A stretch of 64,000 nt of DNA from Pagrus major (Eukaryota > Chordata > Actinopteri > Spariformes > Sparidae): the NCBI RefSeq assembly GCF_040436345.1, contig NC_133237.1:28265268-28329267 (forward strand), in the 5' to 3' direction. The translations under genes were made by a program, and so were the position numbers. Positions 24,092 to 37,779 of the stretch are shown piece by piece (positions within the stretch are counted from its first letter, which is position 1; each line of letters opens with the position of its first letter). The notes below the pieces were generated by a model, which was not told the DNA's origin, ran no database searches, and worked only from the letters and a program-made list of their open reading frames with translations.

Positions 24092-25615
24092 CAGGGCCGG
24101 GCATAGGCAGTATAGGCGAATGCTAAGGGCGCCGTCATCCACGGGGGGCGCTGCGAACGGGGGGAAAAAAAAAAAAAATAATAATACTATTTTTTACCAG
24201 TGCTATTACTTATATTATTTCGAAATATTATATAAGCCCACAGCAACATAACCTTATTGCAAAGCCTATTAAATACTGGAGAGGCCTTTCTTCTGGGTTC
24301 CTGGCTCGTTGCACTGTACCTGCCCTCTGTGAGGGGGGGGCGGGGTCGAGAGGTGAGCTGCCTGAATCTGACCGGACCGTGACCCAAAGACCAGGAGAGG
24401 TTTATCAGTACCGTAGCGGAACCACAATGTCCAAAAGACTGAAACCATCCGGCGCCCAGGGAAGGAAAAGAAGGAAAGCAGAGGAAGAAACACGTGAAAA
24501 GAAAGAGGTACAGTGACGTCAATGTGATGAAGTGCATGAAACTAATAGTTTAATGATCGTAGTTACCTTGTTGGAGCAGAGTGTTAACTTGCTCGCTGAC
24601 TTCGGACGATAGTAGCATTGTTTAATAATCAGTAAACAGCTGAGTCGATGTAAGTTAATATTACTCCACCTTAAATTCATCAGGGACATTTGGAAAGTTA
24701 ACATCACCTGTTCAGGTGTTATTTTAACCTGCTGGCTGTGTTTTCCTGCTTGTATGTCAGTTAAAATGCTCTGAGTTTTCCATCCACTTTATAAGTAATA
24801 GGGCAGTTGTAAGACTTTGGTTTATTGTGTCACAGTTTATATTTGTTAAAGTTTACATCAGTGTTAAAGTGCAGTTAAAGTGTATTACTGTTAATACTCC
24901 ATACCTTAGCTTTCCCATATCATTCATAGGCTACATATATATATATAGCTATATATAAGTTTCACTGCACTTTACTTTAGTCTATATTAGTCTTATGTAT
25001 AGCACACACCAAGTATCTGTTTTTATTAAAATGTAACATCCAGTGGTCACATTTACTTCTCTTCTCTCTTCAGATGCACTTTTAAAATATTTCACCACCA
25101 CCCCCAGTGACACAGCATCAGGTGCTCCTGTCCTCTGCCTCAGCACAGAGTGACACAGCATCAGGACTAAAGGCTACACCAGTAGACCTGCTGACTGGCC
25201 ATCTCTTCTAACTGACAAAGTAAGAAAGGAGTTAGTTCACAGAGTCTTAGTCAGTGGGGAAGAAATCAAAAGAAGCTGGCTGATGTACTTAAACAAGAAT
25301 GACAGCTTGCACTGCTTCTGCTGCAAAAGGTTTCCTGCCAAAGAATACAGACTGTTTTTATTTTGTATGTAAACAGAATATTCTTTAATATGTTTGTGCA
25401 AAACCTTATTTATATTGTATTCTTAATGTATCACTTGTTTCTCTCTTCAGTTTTTATTTGGTGTGATATTTTTGACTTAAAAGAAATAAAATCTTGAATA
25501 CATACATGTAGTTTCTGTGTGAGTGTATGAAAACTGATTGTGGAATTGACTGCGATGCGAGGGGGCGCCAGCCAAAATCTGGCCTAGGGCACCAAATTGG
25601 TCAGAGCCGGCACCG
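24092..25615 (+). mobile_element. Degenerate hAT-superfamily transposon with 8-bp target duplication
   Basis: The 8-bp direct repeat GCCAAAAT flanks the element (24084-24091 and 25616-25623), the length expected for hAT insertions. Terminal repeats are imperfect: CAGGGCCGG at the left, CGGTGCCGG in reverse complement at the right. Near the left end an open stretch at about 24427-24510 reads MSKRLKPSGAQGRKRRKAEE, and after a gap about 25150-25370 encodes pieces resembling the start of ZMYM1/DUF4371-type hAT transposases (WPSLLTDKVRKELVHR, then LHCFCCKRFPAKE, a zinc-finger-like CxFCC). Stops and the loss of the whole catalytic region show it is dead or an internally deleted derivative. Confidence 0.75.
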
Positions 25616-26606
25616 GCCAAAATGAACTGTTACGTTGTAATCCAGCTGTTCTGCAGCCGGACTGAAGACAAGCTGATCACTCCAGGATCAGATCGTCTGG
25701 TTTTCACCTCGTTTCATCAGGTTACAGATAAAATAAAATAAATATACATGTTATAAATGAATGTGGGCTCATATTTCCCTCACAGATCAGTTGGTGCAGC
25801 TTCTGAAATGTTTCTGAGGTTAAACGAGGCGAGTTGTGGAGTTGCCGCTCTGTTCTGATCTGCGTGGTTTCTCAGGTTTACACTCAGCTGACTCATTAAT
25901 CCCGTTAATGCTCTTCTGAAGAACTGAGCCGTTTCACTTTGTAACAGATTTCCATCTAATCCGTTCATTGTTTGGACTGAAGAGGTTCTGAGGACGTTCA
26001 TCAGCGGGTCATGAACTCTGGACCTGACGGCATCAGCTGCTGATGTGACTGAAACATCCTGAATGAGTCGTGAAGACGAATGTGTTGATCTGATTTTAGA
26101 CGTTATTCATTTGTAAGATGAATCTGTTTTTTAAAAACGCTGCTTTTATTTTGAAATGCTACTTTAATTTTTCAGACTGTAACTGCTCTGATCCATCAGA
26201 GAGAAATAACGTCTGACGTGACATTAATTAGTTAGTTACTTAATAATTGTGTCTTCTTTAAATGAATCTGTTATCAGTAAGATTAAATATGTTAGATTCA
26301 CACAATTTGAAGTTAGTGGCAACATTTTTGACGAGACGTTGGGAAAAGTAAGTAAATATCAGAATAGTTTGTGCATTTAAAGGCAGTTTGATTTATTTAT
26401 TGAGCCGTTTTACTTTTGTATCGACAGTACGAGTCCTCAAACGTGAAGCCGTCTCTTCTTCTTCCAGACGTGTCGCTGGAACGTTCAGCACGAGGTTTCT
26501 GTGCGTCAACTTTACTCGTGTCACATACAGTAAAGAACAGCATGTACATCATGGCAGACTGACAGCTAACTAACACACACACACACACACACGCACACAC
26601 ACACAC

Positions 26607-26664
<58 letters not shown>

Positions 26665-27756
26665 GGGGGAAACCTGTCCGGCTGAGTGAACCTGCTCCAG
26701 CTCGCCTCCACCTGAATCCTCCGCCTGCGGCTCCAACCTTACATAACTGATGTAACCTGAGAGGGCGGAGCTTACGCAGGCTGCTGTCGCCTGCAGGTAC
26801 ACTCAGGTGTTCTCTGACACAAAGGCTGATTGAAGGAGTGCAGAGTTAAAGTTATGAGATGGAAACTGTTCAGTTGTGTTTTTAGTTTGATGTTTTATTA
26901 AGAGATTTGACTCCAGAATATAAAATGCGACAGAGCTGCAGGATTACAGCTGCAACACGTTCACATCACATCTGAACCGACAGGAGTCCTCACACATCAG
27001 CCATCACACAGATCTGCTGAAGCACAAGATGACGTCGACAGTGGAGCGAATATATTGACATAAACATAAAAACATACATGTTGTGCATTTCTTTCCATGA
27101 AGACACATCAGTGTTGTCTGCTAGTGGAGGCCTCCGTGTCTCCTGACATCACAGATTTACTAATGAAATATGAGAAACACTTCCTGACTATCAGATCAGT
27201 TAGTTAAAGAAGCTTTATGAAACAGAGCAGACGGAAGCGATGATATGTATTTATTGTATTTATGTATTTATTGTGTGCATCGTTTAAAGACGGAGGAAGC
27301 CGTCTGACGTGGAGGCTGCAGGTCAGTGTTTGTGGTTCTGGGTCGTGTCAGCGTCTCACAGTTGTTTTTTCCAACGCTCTCTTTGTGTCAGTCGACCTCT
27401 CGCTCTCCTCGACACGCCTTCCTTTGTTCACACTGAAGCGACAGCTGTGGAACCAGAAGAGGAGTGACGGCTCACATCATCACATGTAAATCTAAAACGT
27501 CTCTGCAGGCTGCTTATGATCATAGTGACGCTGTTAGAAAGTGTCCTGACCCACAATGCATCATCACATCAGTGAACAGAACCCGCCGGACTCTGATCGT
27601 CACACTGACGTCTCCTCACTGGTGTGATGAGGTCGTGTTCTGCCTCCACAAACTACAGCGACACAGTGAGGACAGTGAAGGACACAGAGACCTGAAGTCT
27701 TCTGCTCTGAATCTGGTCACATGATCACCTTCAGTAGACTCTCTGCAAGAGACAGA
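25616..27756. other. Intergenic DNA
   Basis: No gene seen. Contains a (CA)n tract at 26574-26661 with CGCA variants and otherwise unique-looking sequence. Confidence 0.5.
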
Positions 27757-28470
27757 CAGGAGGACAGACAGGACGACAGACAGACAGGACAACAGACAGA
27801 CAGGACGACAGACAGACAGACAGGACGACAGACAGGACAACAGACAGACAGGACGACAGACAGACAGGACAACAGACAGACAGGAGGACAGACAGACAGG
27901 ACAACAGACAGACAGGAGGACAGACAGACAGGAGGACAGGCAGGACGACAGACAGACAGGACCACAGACAGACAGGAGGACAGACAGGACGACAGACAGG
28001 CAGGACAACAGACAGACAGGACAACAGACAGGAGGACAGACAGGACGACAGACAGACAGGACAACAGACAGACAGGAGGACAGACAGACAGGAGGACAGG
28101 CAGGAGGACAGACAGACAGGACAACAGACAGACAGGACGACAGATAGGACGACAGACAGGCAGGACAACAGACAGACAGGACAACAGACAGACAGGAGGA
28201 CAGACAGGACGACAGACAGACAGGAGGACAGGCAGGACAACAGACAGGAGGACAGACAGGACAACAGACAGACAGGAGGACAGACAGGACAACAGACAGA
28301 CAGGACGACAGACAGGAGGACAGACAGACAGGACAACAGACAGACAGGACAACAGACAGACAGGAGGACAGACAGGACGACAGACAAACAGGACAACAGA
28401 CAGACAGGAGGACAGACAGACAGGAGGACAGGCAGGAGGACAGACAGACAGACAGGAGGACAGGCAGGAG

Positions 28471-28502
<32 letters not shown>

Positions 28503-28699
28503 GGACAACAGACAGACAGGAGGACAGACAGGACAACAGACAGACAGGAGGACAGGCAGGACAACAGACAGGAGGACAGACAGGACAACAGACAGACAGG
28601 AGGACAGACAGGAGGACAGACAGACAGGACGACAGACAGACAGGAGGACAGGCAGACAGGACGACAGACAGACAGGAGGACAGACAGGCAGGAGGACAG
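27757..28699. repeat. CAGACAGGA-type minisatellite, about 940 bp
   Basis: Irregular array of CAGACAGACAGGACGACAGA, CAGACAGGACAA and GGAGGACAGACAGA units, strongly asymmetric between strands (few T on the plus strand). Long open frames on both strands are artefacts of the repeat. Confidence 0.95.
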
Positions 28700-29401
28700 T
28701 ATAAATGTATAAATTCTGTATTTATTCCTCATATTAGACGCTGAAGACGCGACCTGCTGCCACATCACTGTTGTTACTTTAACGTTGCTTTGTGGGACAT
28801 TTGTCTTTATTTGACGTTGAGCTGTGAGACTGAACGTCATCAGACCGTCTGTCCTCTGTTTCTACGTCCACTGGAGGACCAGAGGTCTCTGTCACTGTCA
28901 CACAGGCGGCAGCGAGTCAAACTCTGGAAGATTTAATTATTGTGAATGTAACAAACCGACTGTCTGAAGATTCAGAGGGTTCTGATCATCTTATCTGTGG
29001 CTTCATGGAGACGTCCCGCGTCCACAGAGCTGCAGGCGTCAGGAGACTCTGGCTTCATGTCGTGTGCACAGCAGAGGTGATGTGTTACGGACCTGTACGT
29101 CTGTGTGAGCTCGGTAATGTTCGGTCGTTGCTAACGTTACGTTAGCTTAGCGCCCAGCTTTTCACACCAAAGTCAACTTTTTCCACCTGCAGCAGTTTAA
29201 ACACAGTCAGTATGCTCCATGCAGGTATACACACAGAGACAGGTGACAGGTGTGACGGCCTGGAACTCAGATCCCAGATCAGATGAGGGACGCTGACGTG
29301 TCTCCTTCATACCTGAAGTTTAAAAGTTTTATTAGTTTATGTTGAAGTTCCTCAGAACAAATTAACTCATGAACCACAAACTGAATCATAAACCTGACTA
29401 A

Positions 29402-29583
29402 GAGGCGCTCCCTCCTCCTCCTCCTCCTCCTCCCCCTCCTCCTCCTCCTCCCCTCCTCCCCCTCCTCCCCTCCTCCTCCTCCTCCTCCTCCTCCCCTCCT
29501 CCTCCTCCTCCTCCCCTCCTCCTCCTCCTCCTCCCCCTCCTCCTCCTCCTCCTCCCCCTCCTCCCCTCCTCCTCCTCCTCTTC
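29402..29583. repeat. (CCT)n polypyrimidine tract
   Basis: About 180 bp made only of C and T on the plus strand, mostly CTC repeats with CCCCTCC interruptions. A homopurine/homopyrimidine tract of this length can form triplex DNA. Confidence 0.95.
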
Positions 29584-32500
29584 AGGGTGTGACCTGAATT
29601 CTTCGGAGGTTTCTGTAAACCTCCTCCGGCTCTTCTCTGCAGCTCATAAATCAGTTTGGTTCCTCTTCAGTGTCGCTTCGCACGGAAACCCAGACGATAC
29701 ATGTTGAATTAATCCTAAAACACTCCGACACTTTAATTCAGCTCTGCAGCTATGTTTTTGAAGTTGGCATGTTTCCACCAAATTCCATTCATTTTTTAGT
29801 GAATTTCAGTGAAATCTGTCAACACGTTTTTTACACTGTTAGAATGACAAACGTGATTCAGTGAAACAGACGAAGCTGTGACATCAGCTGCTGTGATACT
29901 TTAGCGCATGTTAGTTTGATTTTTGCACCAGCAAAGTTCCCGTCTGGGTCTGCAGACTTCCAGTAAACGACATCCTGATACTCAACATTCAGTGACACGA
30001 AACACAAAGCAGCTGAAGAAAACTATAGAAAGTTAAAATCCTGGACTTCAGGCACGTTGGATTTCTGTCCTGCAGAACATCTTGTGTCAGTTCACCTCCC
30101 TGCAGCTCCGACTGTCGACGCCATCAGATAAACTGAGTTCTGTTCCAACCTGCCTGTTTAAGACCTGCTGCACATTTTCCCCATAAAAGGAAATGTCAAG
30201 GTGATTCTTACCTGCAGCTGCTTTTCTGTGACCTCAGGTAACAGGGGAACAACGCAGCCACAGTTTGAATCACTGCAGTCATGATGGTCTCTGAAATGGA
30301 TCTCTGACGTTTTGGGACAATTAAAAACCTAAAAATGTCTGAAGGGAACGTTTGTGTGTTTGCTGCTGAATCTGAGATCTTCAGTCTGAGAGAAACTGAT
30401 TATATATTATATATCATGTTTTTATATTTCACTAAATTGTTTTCTCAGTGATGTCGTGTCAGATTGATTCACAGTGTGTTCGTCAGCACTCTACGTTTCT
30501 TTATGTGTAATTTGCTCATGCTTTGGTTCAGGCCACAGAAACACAGACAGAATCCTCACGTCCTCCAGCAGAAGTTCAGATACTTGTGTAAAAACAGACT
30601 CCGGTAAAAGTAGAAGTACTGATTCAACTCCTTTACTCCAGTAAAAGTAATCGAGTACAGGCATTTGTGGTCAAAGCGAACTGAAGCTCACGTCATATTA
30701 ATATAATTCAAAGATTATTAAAGATTATTAAAGTTAAAGGTAGAGTCAGTAGGATTTGTCCCAGCTGTTCCTGAACGCACCACAAAGATAGTTGATAGTG
30801 AGTCTCATTCCCAGGACGTCAAACAGCCACATGTTGGGTTGGTAAAGCGTCCCGAGCAGCAACAAAGAGAGAAAATAAGAAACTCTCTGCAGATACGAGA
30901 CACTAACACGCCTTTTCTCCCCATTCAGCCTCCCTCTCTGTCTGTTCACGTCTTTTATGTCTTTTATGTCTTTTACGTCTTTTACGTCTTTGTCTCGTCT
31001 CGCTGCGTCTGCCGTGCGTGATGTGCTCTGATAGGTCGACATCAGTCTGGTGATGTTGGGAAGGCGGCGTGCGATGACGCCAAACAACAATAATCCATAA
31101 TTCACCTCAAATGCATCAAACTAAAGTAACGAGGCTGTTTGAAGCTGTGAGGAGGAGAAAGTTCAGATGTTTGTGTTCAGATGTAGAGAGGGAAAGTCTC
31201 AGAGAGACTCAGGTACAGGACAGATACCTGAAACATGGACTGAAGGACAGTAATGAAGTATTTGTACTTGAAGACGTCCTGCGTCCATGGAGCTGCAGGC
31301 GTCAGGAGACTCTGGCTTCATGTCGTGTGCACAGCAGAGGTGATGTGTTACGTACCTGTACGTCTGTGTGAGCTCGGTAATGTTCGCTCATGTTACTTTG
31401 CACTTCTTGGCTGGAAAATGTCCACAGAGTCGCCGTAAAGAAATCTGGTGGTGTGACGTTTACAAATGTTGAAACGGACTCTGTAACTCCACCAGCGCCG
31501 CTCCACCTGCAGACAACACTCACATGTGATGTGACTCACTGTCACTTTACTGCACCACACTTTACTTATATGTATGTATTTGTACACATATACTGTATTT
31601 ATACAACCTGCACAGATCAGTCAACATATATTTGTTGTACTTCTGCTGACAGGCTGTTTAACCTCCACGCTGTTGTCGATGTTCAGTCACTGATTCTCTG
31701 TTGTTTGTCACCTGAACAAGACTTTCATTCCTAACGACTTCTTCTCTGTAATCGATGTTCATACAACAGATAAAACTTTAATCACACCACAGACTGACAG
31801 CACATCAGCTTCTATTCATCGGCTGCCAAGTTTCTGCTGCCTGCAGCGGATCCATCTGTTAACAGACGACTTCCTGCTAACGAGTTAATGAAGCTCACAC
31901 TCTGTCAGTGTTCTGCACATCGCACACTCTGACATCCATTTCACATCAGTGATGCTTTGTGCTCACCTGCTGCCATCATTTAATCACTCCGTCTGTAAAA
32001 TGCACATCAGTCTCCAGAGTGACGTCTTCAAACATCTTCTTTTGTCCAAAAGACTTTTTTTCCCTCTTTTTTTGCTTTAAAGAAGCAACAAAATCTCATT
32101 TAAGAAGCTGAAAACAATTATTTGACATTTATGGTTGAAAAATGACTAAAACGATTATTCGATTATCAAAAAGTAGTTTGCAATTAATTTCTTTTAATTA
32201 ATCGTGCAGCTCAGAGTCAAAGCTGACTTTTGAACTTTAATGTGAAGATGAAAACCAATTTATTTCATTCAAACATCTTAAAAACAAGAAAACAGAACAG
32301 GAACATTTTGTGTGACAAGTGAAATAAACTGCATTTAAGCAATTTTCTTAATTCATGTATTTATGCACTCAATTAATTAATCAACTTAATTTTAGCATAA
32401 TCTCAGAAAAATCACCTTAAATCAGGACCATAATTATTTCCTACATGTGTAAATGAATATTAAATCATTTAATCTTTTATTATATTTTATCCTCTAAACT

Positions 32501-32916
32501 TGTGTGAAACTTGTTAAATGATGATAAATAACTTGTCAAGTCAACAAAATGTTCAAATCTGCTTTGTTTTAGGAAATCGCTGTCTTTCCACCAAACTCCA
32601 TCACACTTCTGTCCGATTTAAGCTGCGTCTGTCAACAAGTTTTTACTGCAGCTATGATATCTGCCAAAAGTCAGTCAGAACACTGATAATAACAATATTA
32701 ATAATTACAGCTGCTGGTTATTATTTAAAGTGGACGTGTTGTCACACGTCTGCTCTGACTGATCCCGACCGTCACATTTAAACAAACATCAGCTCAACAC
32801 TTTAATGTTTCATGTTGTTTTTGATCGACGTCCAGCAGCGACAGTGACGGGCGTGTCGTTGGCACGGCAACGGCCGTTTTAGATGGTGGACTGATCACCT
32901 GTGAGAAAAAACATGG

Positions 32917-32959
<43 letters not shown>

Positions 32960-33046
32960 GTTTTTGTTCTTCATACTTCACATATTGTAGATTCTGTTCT
33001 AACAGGCCTCTGAGAGAAACCACACAGTCAGGTTCATACATGCATC

Positions 33047-33094
<48 letters not shown>

Positions 33095-33514
33095 GAAATA
33101 CTTCTATTGTTTGCAATATTATGTAATAAAGTGTATTTTTATCATTATAATTATTTTATATAACATGTAGGATGAACTTTATTAACAGACTGTATGTTTG
33201 TCTGCTTTCTCGTGTGTATTTGCTCTTCTGGTCGTCGTCGGTTCTGAAGTTTTGACATCTGAGTTTGGGCCGACCCTTCTGGGCCACCATACATTCCTCG
33301 ACTTTCTCTGCTTTGTTTTAGAAATCGGTGTCTTTCCACCAAACTCCATTACATTTTAGTTCGATTTTAGCTCCGTCTGTCAACAAGTTTTTAACTTCCT
33401 CGACTCTGCTGTTCTGAGTGTCTTCCTGTTCTGAGTGAATGACACACATTTCTTCTTATTGGATTTTGGTGCAACTCATATTTTAATATTAACATTTTTA
33501 TTTAAAAACAGCTT

Positions 33515-33625
33515 CCAGGTCATTTGACCCATCGACTCTATAAAAAAAGGTGATTGTACATCTATTCAACCAGTACAGGGAGACAATTCAGCGTTGACTT
33601 TGAGTCGATGGGTCACATGACCTGG
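33515..33625. repeat. Hairpin with 24-bp arms
   Basis: The left arm 33515-33538 begins CCAGGTCATTTGACCC. The right arm 33602-33625 is its reverse complement with one mismatch (GGGTCACATGACCTGG). The loop is 63 bp. Confidence 0.85.
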
Positions 33626-34377
33626 AGGCTATTGAAAAAACTGCTGACTGTACATTGAACATTTGTAATTACAAAAAGTCAGGACCCTGAAAAACAAATA
33701 AAAACCGAATGCAATCATTTGAAAATCCTTTTTGACTTTAATTTTATTGAATTCAGAACAAAGACAAATAAGTTATTTCTTATTTAAATTGATAAGCTTT
33801 GTTATATTTTGTGAATACTCTGGATGTGTTTGTGTTGGACAGCGGCGTGTTGACCTCGTCAGAGTTTCACCTCATTAATTGTTGAAGTTTTCAAAGTGAA
33901 GTCCTTCCTCCTTCCTGTTGATCTTCGGCATCTCATCTTTCTGTCATCGTATTTGAAACTTAAGTGGGAGGAGGTGTGACCTGCCGGCAGGTCGTGGTAC
34001 CTAATGTGCACGTTATGTGGCCTCACATGCAGCCGTTCAGTCTGAGAGCAGGAGGCTGAAGTGCTGAGATAATGTCGTGCTGCTGTGATCAAGAAGGGAA
34101 GAAGCTCGGTGTGGATTCTTGTCAGCCGACACAGATAACCAGCGCTCAGCTGCTTCTCAGGGCTGATGAGACAATTCCAGTTCAAAAACAAGTTATTTTT
34201 CTGTAGTTTAAGCAAAAGGGTACGCCAAACATTGCTGCTAACTGCTGCTAACACACAGCTAGCTGCTGTTAGCTAGTTAGCTCAGTTGACCATGCAGCTA
34301 GCAGGCGTATTAGCTAACTCTGCCTGGAATGGGAGCTCGGACCACAGGGGGAGTGTTGGTGCTGTTTATTACCGGAC

Positions 34378-34540
34378 TAGAGACTAGCTGGTTAGCAGAC
34401 TAGCTGTTTAGCAGACTAGCTGGTTAGCAGACTAGCTGGTTAGCAGACTAGCTGTTTAGCAGACTAGCTGGTTAGCAGACTAGCTGTTTAGTAGACTAGC
34501 TGGTTAGCAGACTAGCTGTTTAGCAGACTAGCTGGTTAGC
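34378..34540. repeat. 16-bp tandem repeat
   Basis: About ten copies of GACTAGCTGGTTAGCA, alternating with GACTAGCTGTTTAGCA. Confidence 0.9.
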
Positions 34541-37500
34541 ATGCTCACGTCAATAGATAGATATGTATTGTTACATATTGCACCTTTAACTGAACATGAA
34601 GACTTTTAACATCTGAGTGATTGAATGAAATTGAGACACTCACACTGGTGGCTGAGTAAAAACAATATAACACAATATAAACTGAGATACTGAGACAAAG
34701 CAGGGTTCTGACCCGACACAGCGTCCATACGTGCTAACAGAATATTAGACTCGGGAGCACGGATCCGCTCTGCAGACGGGCCAGTTTCAGTTTATGATTT
34801 CTTCTATAATTACCTCTGCTCAGCTGCCAAACTCCCGTCAATCAAACCGAACAATTCATTCACAGCTACAAATAAATGGTCTGAACTACGTGTGCGTCAC
34901 CTCGGGATCTGACTTTACGAGCTCTGCAGAGCGGAGAGACTTACTGCTGCTGCAGCAATCACATCCCAGTCTGCAGGTGGAGAGGCAGCAGATGACAGAT
35001 AACTTTTACTAGACGTCACTTCAGAATGTAAAAACCAGACTGAGAGTCTCCAGTCAGGCCAACAGCTCTGTGAGGCTGAAATGCTAGCTTTGTTGAGCGT
35101 GTTAGCATGCTAACATTTGTTAATCATCTGATGTGAATGTCGTTTGATTTGCAAACAAGTTAATATTTGCATAATGTTTGTATGCATGTATTTGTGTGAG
35201 TTGTTGGAGTGCAGAAACATCCAGAGACACGCCTGGATTCTGCTGAAGGGTTTGTCTCCTGTGATCTTTGACCTCTGCATATCTGAAGAAGGAGAGGCTG
35301 CTACAGACGAGGGTTGTAGATCATTGATCAGTGATTGGTGGATCCATTAACAGACAGGTGAGGGAGGGGGGGAGTCTACAGGTCTGTGACAGTAGTAACT
35401 GCTCTGAGCTCTGAGGGACAGAGGTGATGATATTCAGTTTTCACTTACATCTCAGGTCATTTTGAGGAGGACAGGAGGTTCAGGTGCAACACAACCCTCA
35501 CAGACTACAAACAGTTTCCCATCTGAGGCTTCACCGACAGGTCCAGGATCGCTGCCCATGAGTCATATCTATGTGTCTATAAGGGACCTGGACCTGAAGA
35601 CATCCCCGGACCATCTCTGTTGTTCCTGCAAAATTGTACTCGAGTAAATGTACTTAGTTACAATCCATCACTGGAAATACACACAGTCGTGTGATACATG
35701 TATCAGATTATCTTCGTTCATGAAGGAGCATTAGATTATGAGAATGATTTTTCCACCAAACATATTTAATGTTGCAGTGACTGAATGAAACTGTGAAGAC
35801 GGCAGTGTTGGGTGTGTAAAAACATAGTGTGTTAACTCTGCAGCAGACTTGGAGCAGGGTCAGGGTTTGGACCTGAACACAGAAGGAGGGTTGATATGTG
35901 TGAACAGAATATTAAACCCTGGCAGAGAGAGACACGCTGGTGGTTCTGTGTGGTCCCGACAGGTTTCAACAAGTCCACCATTACCCCGACTCCTCTGCCT
36001 GAACGACTACGCCCAGCAGCACTCACGCTTCACCTCCTCCCTCTCTGACTCTCTGGACCCACCACAGGTCACATACGGACCACACAGATGCAGAGACAAC
36101 ACCTTCACCTCCACACTGCCCTCTCCCACCTAAACCAGAAGAACACACATGTGATGCTGCACCAACATGTTTCATTTCCTGTAAATCCTTCACAACAAAA
36201 GTCCCCCGATACCTGGTTGTTTAAATTATTTACTATGAAGCAGCAGAATTATAAAATGGGATCAGTGAAGTATTTCTGGTTCTAACTGTGATTCCTGAAA
36301 CAGCTGAAAGTGACGTGATGAAACAGTCGAATGAAGCAGATGACTGAGAGTTTAAACAGGAGCTGAGAGCTGAACCGCAGAAACTCTTCTCTGATCAGAT
36401 GAGTCGAGTCTCTCAGCTTGTTTGAGGGGAGACGTGACCACCGCCCGCTTTGGCCCCGGTCCAGAGAAGCTCCCTGTTGTGGCTCGGCACAACTCGGCAC
36501 CGACACTGGTAATGAAAATGCAAATCAGCGCAGCGCAGTTTGACCCGGAGTGGCCAAAAGTACCAGAGCTGCACAGGACGCTCCGCAACTTCTGCTGAGG
36601 CATCATTGAGACCAACGATCAACCGGAAAGCTCCGAAGAGGATCGTGAGAAATACTCGTCACGTCACCAGGATGAAGCTGAGCTCAGAGCTGAAGCTGAG
36701 GTCCAACAGGATCCTCAGACTCCCATCGCCCCGGACACAAACTGTTCTGCCTCCTGGTGGTACCACAGCATCTGGTCCAGAAGCACCAGGCTCAGAGACA
36801 CTGAGCACGTTCACATGCACTCTGATAAACTGATCATTATCTGATTCATGGAGTTACCAGATTATTCAAGTGTTCATGTAAACAACATGATGTGATGAAC
36901 TTCATCAGAGAAAAGCTGTTATCAGATATCAGAAATCTAATAAACACATCTTGTTTTCTGCCCAATATTCTGTTTTATTCTGAGCATGTGGACCATTAAT
37001 CTGGTTTCTTTTGTTCTTTTACATCTTCACATGTGAACAAACATAAAACAGTGGATGTTGTTGAAACGCAGTTCAGAAAACGAAGGAGAAGAAGGAAGAA
37101 GGAGAGCAGGACGGTCCTGACCTGCAGAGACGCCATGATGACAGGACGTGAACAGTTTGACTTCATGTAAACACATCAGGTCAGATTATCATCATACCCT
37201 GATTATTCCCAGTCTTCAGAGTATTGTGGTCATGTGAACGGGCTCAGTGTTGAACTGTGGCTCTAGTTAATGTCACTTCACTGCGTCACACTGTGCACTT
37301 CACCTCACATACAGGACGTACAGCCTCTGACACTGTGAACCTGGAGACAATCAACCTGTTTCAGGATTCAGAAAGAAAATGAAACGTTCAGCTGGAGAGC
37401 CGGCGACAAAAAAACACATGAACATGTGTCTTCACCTGTGTGTGGCCTCTGCAGGTAGATGTGACACTCTGCTGCCCCCAGTGGACAGAGAGAGACTGAC

Positions 37501-37779
37501 ACCGCAGGACCAAACTGTGATCTGGTGACTGCTGCCCCCTACAGACCATCTGGAGAAGATACACATCACACATCCTTTATTTAAATCAACAAGAAGTATG
37601 TATATTTCTACTCATGTACGTTTTACACTTTGTGTATTGATTTCTTCATGATCGATTATTTGATCAATTCTGATTTACTGTTAAATTAAATTGTTGTCTG
37701 ACACAAACTCTTCTGCTTCATGAGCTGCTTGAAGTTTATTTTAATGCTAATAATTTTATACTCTGTCTGGTACTTCTAC

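Larger units (their letters stand above)
29584..37779. other. Gene-poor stretch with dispersed repeats
   Basis: No exon recognised. Visible repeats: a 125-bp segment at 31272-31398 repeating 29009-29135 (shared CTGCAGGCGTCAGGAGACTC and GTACGTCTGTGTGAGCTCGG); three diverged copies of an 85-bp segment (29766, 32570, 33320) around TTTCCACCAAACTCCAT; (GT)n at 32917-32958 and (CA)n at 33048-33091; a hairpin at 33515-33625; a 16-bp tandem repeat at 34378-34540. A MITE-like fragment is at 30590-30680. Confidence 0.45.

Noticed and set aside
27616..28840. Cys/Ser/Val/Leu-rich open frames of up to 369 codons
   Set aside because: Translation of the CAGACAGGA minisatellite; no splice, start or homology support.
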